Assembly (NCBI RefSeq): GCF_003268655.1
Contig: NZ_CP029642.1
Coordinates: 2,108,001 to 2,172,000, forward strand
Length of the DNA stretch: 64,000 bases
From: Arthrobacter dokdonellae
GTDB taxonomy: Bacteria > Actinomycetota > Actinomycetes > Actinomycetales > Micrococcaceae
Direction: 5' to 3'
Both the position numbers and the translations under genes were made by a program. The notes under the pieces are model-generated. The model made no database searches and was not told where the DNA came from. It saw only the letters and a list, made by a program, of their open reading frames with translations. Position 1 is the stretch's first letter. Each line of letters opens with the position of its first letter. This document shows, one piece after another, positions 61,081 to 64,000 of the stretch.

Positions 61081-61712
61081 GCGACACCGAGGATTCTTTG
61101 GACCCCGCCGACGGGACGGCCGCCGATCCAAACATCGTGCGCATGTACCGGGCGGACGACGCCGGGGCGCTGGTTTTCCGTGAAGCCTGGGTTGACGAGG
61201 GGGAGGCGGGGGAGGACGGCGCCTGGTTTGTGGTGAACCACGGAACCGTGGGCCGCCAAAGCACCTCCGACGAAACGGCGGTGGACGCCGTGGAGGAAGC
61301 CTTCGGTATGCTGGCGGCCTTCAGGGAGCAGTGCGTGGCCGACGGCTACGCGGAACTGCCCCGGGAAGACCAGTTTGTCGTGGTGGCCCAGTTCGCCCTG
61401 AAGAACGACCGCGTCACCGATCGGGACCGGCACCTGGAGGCAAGGGTCCGCGAGGCGCTCACCGCGCACCTGGCCTGGCGCGGCAGCGGGATCGTGGAAA
61501 AGACCGAGTTCAAAGGCGGTGCGCACGGCACCGGCAAGCTGAACATCTACATCCTGGCGCCCGACGCCGCCCGCGCCGTGGCCAACATCAAGGTATGCAT
61601 CCGTGAGGAGAAGCTCGATTTCACGAAACTCTCCGTCGCCTCGGCGCCTGCCACCGACCTCGGCGCGCTCAAGGCCAAGCACGGTCCCGCCGGCGCCACC
61701 TTCTCGCTCTAG
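61077..61712 (+). CDS. hypothetical protein coupled to the DUF402 gene
   Basis: A 211-residue protein not assigned to a known family. The first half has an aromatic, beta-rich motif (VFREAWVDEG then GAWFVVNHGTVGRQST), loosely reminiscent of a WGR domain. The second half has VVVAQFALKNDRVTDRDRHL, then KTEFKGGAHGTGKLNIYILA and VANIKVCIREEKLDFTKLSV. It has no signal peptide or membrane segment. The ATG overlaps the DUF402 stop by 2 bases (ATGA), and GGGAAGGA lies upstream, so translation is coupled in a dxs-DUF402-hypothetical group. Confidence 0.8.
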   Translation: MSDTEDSLDPADGTAADPNIVRMYRADDAGALVFREAWVDEGEAGEDGAWFVVNHGTVGRQSTSDETAVDAVEEAFGMLAAFREQCVADGYAELPREDQFVVVAQFALKNDRVTDRDRHLEARVREALTAHLAWRGSGIVEKTEFKGGAHGTGKLNIYILAPDAARAVANIKVCIREEKLDFTKLSVASAPATDLGALKAKHGPAGATFSL

Positions 61713-61736
61713 ACGTCGGCGTCCGTCGCCATTGGA

Positions 61737-61742
61737 TAGGGT
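61737..61742 (+). promoter_or_regulatory. candidate -10 element before the aldo/keto reductase
   Basis: TAGGGT lies 6 nt before the ATG at 61749. A short GGAG also lies just before the start, so either mode of initiation is possible. Confidence 0.3.
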
Positions 61743-61748
61743 GGAGCC

Positions 61749-62726
61749 ATGACTGACTACCGCCAAGTGGGCACCTCGGGTCTGACCGTCTCCACCGTGG
61801 GGCTCGGGTGCAACAACCTGGGCCGCAACGGCACCGTGACACAGACGCAGGAGGGGAGCAACGCCGTCGTCCATGCCGCGCTGGACGCCGGCATCACGCT
61901 TTTCGACGTCGCCGACACCTACGGTAGGACCCCCGGCCTGAGCGAAACGATCCTCGGCAAGGCCCTGGGCGCCGAACGGGCCAACGTCATAGTGGCGACG
62001 AAAGTCGGCATGGACGCCTCGGGAGCCAACGGCGTGGACTGGGGGCGCCGCGGCTCCCGGAAGTACATCATCCAGTCCGTGGAGGCGTCGTTGCGGCGGC
62101 TGGGCACCGACTTCATCGACCTGTACCAGTTCCACACGCCGGACCCGTTCACCCCCATTGCCGAAACCCTCAGCGCCATGGACCGCCTCGTCCAGGACGG
62201 CAAGGTCCGGTACATCGGACACTCGAACATGGCCGGCTGGCAGGTCGCCGAGGCCGAGTTCACCGCCCGCGCCGTCGGCGGAAGCCGCTTCATTTCCAGC
62301 CAAAACCACTACAACCTGCTGGACCGTCGCGCCGAGCTGGAAGTGGTGCCCGCGGCGGAGGCCTACGGGCTGGGTGTGCTGCCGTACTTCCCGCTGGCCA
62401 ACGGGCTGCTGACCGGCAAATACAGCTCCGGCACGGCACCGGAGGGCAGCCGGCTGACACACACGCGCCAGAACATGGTCTCCGACGCCGATCTTGGCCA
62501 GCTGAAGGCGTTTGGCGCCTTTGCCGCCGAACGCGGGCTCACCGAACTGGACGTGGCGTTCTCCTGGCTCGCGGCCCAGCCGTCGGTGGCAAGCGTCATC
62601 GCCGGGGCCACCAGGCCGGAACAAGTCCGGCAGAACGCCGCGTCGGCCTCGTGGACGCCGACGGCCGCCGACCTCGCCGCGCTTGACGCGATCTTCCCGC
62701 GGACGCCCAAGGTCGCCCTCTTCTAG
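61749..62726 (+). CDS. aldo/keto reductase
   Basis: A 325-residue NADPH-dependent oxidoreductase with the TIM-barrel AKR fold. The catalytic tetrad can be placed: Asp and Tyr in FDVADTYGR, Lys in IVATKVGMD and His in DLYQFHTPDP. The cofactor-binding IGHSNMAGWQVAEAE, and ASVIAGATRPEQVRQNAA near the end, fit AKR subfamilies resembling the Kv-beta/YghZ group. The substrate is unknown. It is monocistronic, probably with its own promoter, and convergent with the exporter gene across a short repeat-containing gap. Confidence 0.92.
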   Translation: MTDYRQVGTSGLTVSTVGLGCNNLGRNGTVTQTQEGSNAVVHAALDAGITLFDVADTYGRTPGLSETILGKALGAERANVIVATKVGMDASGANGVDWGRRGSRKYIIQSVEASLRRLGTDFIDLYQFHTPDPFTPIAETLSAMDRLVQDGKVRYIGHSNMAGWQVAEAEFTARAVGGSRFISSQNHYNLLDRRAELEVVPAAEAYGLGVLPYFPLANGLLTGKYSSGTAPEGSRLTHTRQNMVSDADLGQLKAFGAFAAERGLTELDVAFSWLAAQPSVASVIAGATRPEQVRQNAASASWTPTAADLAALDAIFPRTPKVALF

Positions 62727-62735
62727 CCGCCCAGC

Positions 62736-62758
62736 CGACGCTCCTGCGGTTGCGGGGC
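62736..62758. repeat. dispersed copy of the CGACGCTCCTGC intergenic element
   Basis: This 23-bp stretch matches the parE-M56 repeat (22375-22397) with 3 differences and likewise lies between convergent genes. Confidence 0.55.
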
Positions 62759-62762
62759 GCTT

Positions 62763-64000
62763 TCATGGCTTGTCGGCCAGTTCCTCCCCGGGTGCCGTGC
62801 GTCGCATGAGGGCGGCGAGGACCACGGCGCCCAGCGCCATGAACGTGGCCGCGAGGAAGGCGGCACGCATGCCCGCGACGAGGTCCCCGCGGGCGGAGAC
62901 CAGCGCGTAGATGGCGACCAACAGCGCGGTCCCGGCCGCCCCGGCGACCTGCTGCAGCGTGCTCATGATGGCGGAGCCGTGAGAGTACAGGGCAGGCGGC
63001 AGCGGGTTGAGGCCAGTCGTGAAGGCGGGCGTGAACATGAGGGCCAGGCCCAGGTTGAGCGCCGTCTGGACGGTGATGATCCACCAGATGGCGGTGTGGC
63101 CGGTCAGTTGCGAGTACTGCCACAGGCACAGCACCATCAGGACGGAGCCGGAAACGGTCAAGGGCCGCGGTCCGATCCTGTCGAACAGCCGCCCAATGAA
63201 CGGACCGGAGAGTCCCATGACGAGCCCGCCGGGCAGGAGGATCAAGCCCGTGGTCTGCGCGTCGACGTGCAGCACCGATTGCAGGTAGATGGGCAGCAGC
63301 AGGACGCCGCCGAAGAGCGCCATCATCGCCACGACCAAGAGCAGCGTGGAAACGGTGAACATGCGGTAGTTGAATGCGCGCAGGTCGAGCAGGGGAGCAC
63401 CGCTGCGCTGCAGCCGCAGCTGGCGTGCCACGAAAAGGGCCATCGCAGCCACGCCGACAGACAGGGCGGCGATCGCAGGAACGTTGGGTCCGCTGCCCGG
63501 TGCCGCCGCCCCGATCTGGCTCAGGCCATAGACCACGCCGCCGAAGGCGGGGATGCTCAGGGCGACTGATCCGGCGTCGAGCTTCTGGTGCCCCGTTTCG
63601 CCCACGTTCGTCAGGAAGCGGGCGCCAACGGCCATGGCGGCCAGCGCCACCGGCAGGACAAAGATGAACATGAACCGCCAGGCAAAGTGCTCCAGAATGA
63701 AGCCGGAGACCGTCGGCCCCAGTGCGGGGGCAACGGAAATGGCAATCGTGACGTTGCCCATGACCATGCCGCGGCGTGCCACGGGCACCAGGGTCAGGAT
63801 GGTGGTCATCAGCAGCGGAAGCATCACGGCCGTGCCGCAGGCCTGAATGACGCGCGCCAGCATGAGGACGGGGAATCCGGGCGCCGCAGCCGCCAGCGCA
63901 GTGCCGGCCGAGAAGAAGCCGATCGCCGTCAGGAACGCCTGCCGGGTGGTGAGGCGCTGGAGGATGAAACCCGTGGTGGGAATGACCACGGCCATGGTCA
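62763..64000 (-). CDS. DHA2-family MFS drug exporter (5' end outside window)
   Basis: Membrane exporter of the EmrB/QacA (14-helix) type; the frame remains open through the right edge, and the first visible residues (MAVVIPTTGFILQRLT) correspond to helix 2, so helix 1 is missing. The motif C-like GPTVSGFILEHFAWRFMFIFVLP is diagnostic of this family. LARVIQACGTAVMLPLLMTT and the later repeats QTTGLILLPGGLVMGLSG and FIGRLFDRIGPRPL also fit. It ends EELADKP. Proton-coupled efflux of drugs or metabolites is expected from the family; no regulator is visible before the window edge. Confidence 0.9.
   Translation of the reverse strand, partial: TMAVVIPTTGFILQRLTTRQAFLTAIGFFSAGTALAAAAPGFPVLMLARVIQACGTAVMLPLLMTTILTLVPVARRGMVMGNVTIAISVAPALGPTVSGFILEHFAWRFMFIFVLPVALAAMAVGARFLTNVGETGHQKLDAGSVALSIPAFGGVVYGLSQIGAAAPGSGPNVPAIAALSVGVAAMALFVARQLRLQRSGAPLLDLRAFNYRMFTVSTLLLVVAMMALFGGVLLLPIYLQSVLHVDAQTTGLILLPGGLVMGLSGPFIGRLFDRIGPRPLTVSGSVLMVLCLWQYSQLTGHTAIWWIITVQTALNLGLALMFTPAFTTGLNPLPPALYSHGSAIMSTLQQVAGAAGTALLVAIYALVSARGDLVAGMRAAFLAATFMALGAVVLAALMRRTAPGEELADKP

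Overview
The window is a chromosomal segment of a high-GC actinobacterium. Gene content and order point to the Micrococcaceae and most likely to Arthrobacter or a close relative. The supporting signs are very high third-position GC, mycobacterial/streptomycete synteny blocks (sigA-parE-parC; DUF4193/DUF3093/dut/DUF3710/OB-fold/DUF3159/RCK/APC/TRAM methyltransferase; acnA-dxs), a fused CydDC, and a DUF222-HNH protein of a family that is multicopy in Arthrobacter. The assignment rests on remembered gene content, not on a search.

Layout. 1-4.5 kb: end of a membrane-anchored protein and a tricorn protease. 4.6-10.6 kb (minus strand): OsmC-type peroxidase, a possible 43-residue membrane peptide, dihydrolipoamide acyltransferase (sucB), dihydrolipoamide dehydrogenase (lpdA) and leucyl aminopeptidase (pepA). 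10.8-16.2 kb: PAC2 protein, MFS permease, DUF4192 protein, principal sigma factor sigA. 16.2-20 kb (minus): large LuxR/LAL regulator with a small leader gene, and a DUF7455 zinc-ribbon protein. 20.2-22.4 kb: parE. 22.5-30.2 kb: BlaI/M56 pair divergent from the cytochrome bd operon cydA-cydB-cydDC. 30.2-34.4 kb: double GNAT protein, DUF222-HNH protein, DinB protein. 34.6-40 kb: parC divergent from a GNAT/acyl-CoA-synthetase protein acetyltransferase. 40-44.6 kb: DUF5998, a phosphodiesterase, sepH, DUF4193, DUF3093. 44.7-52.2 kb: dut-DUF3710-OB-DUF3159, two RCK proteins, an APC permease and a TRAM-domain RNA methyltransferase. 52.2-57.9 kb: CtpE-like P-type ATPase and acnA. 58.5-64 kb: dxs-DUF402-hypothetical, an aldo/keto reductase and the 3' part of a DHA2-type MFS exporter.

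The region is almost entirely housekeeping: transcription (sigA), chromosome topology (parE, parC), cell division (sepH), nucleotide-pool hygiene (dut), central carbon metabolism (sucB, lpdA, acnA), isoprenoids (dxs), microaerobic respiration (cyd) and potassium/calcium handling. No CRISPR array, tRNA, rRNA, insertion sequence or prophage was seen.

The most interesting signals are regulatory. Two identical TTCTAC-N5-GTAGAA dyads lie between blaI and cydA. An iron-box-like site precedes acnA. A GGAAC-N18-GTT element (sigma-R/sigma-H type) precedes sigA. A 20-bp perfect palindrome lies upstream of the LAL regulator operon. A -10-like hexamer sits 6-8 nt before ten start codons, implying leaderless mRNAs. 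A roughly 54% GC non-coding stretch separates acnA from dxs. I did not find a clearly new biological system. The best candidates for undescribed biology are the BlaI-cytochrome bd link and the two RCK proteins beside an APC potassium-type permease with no channel gene.
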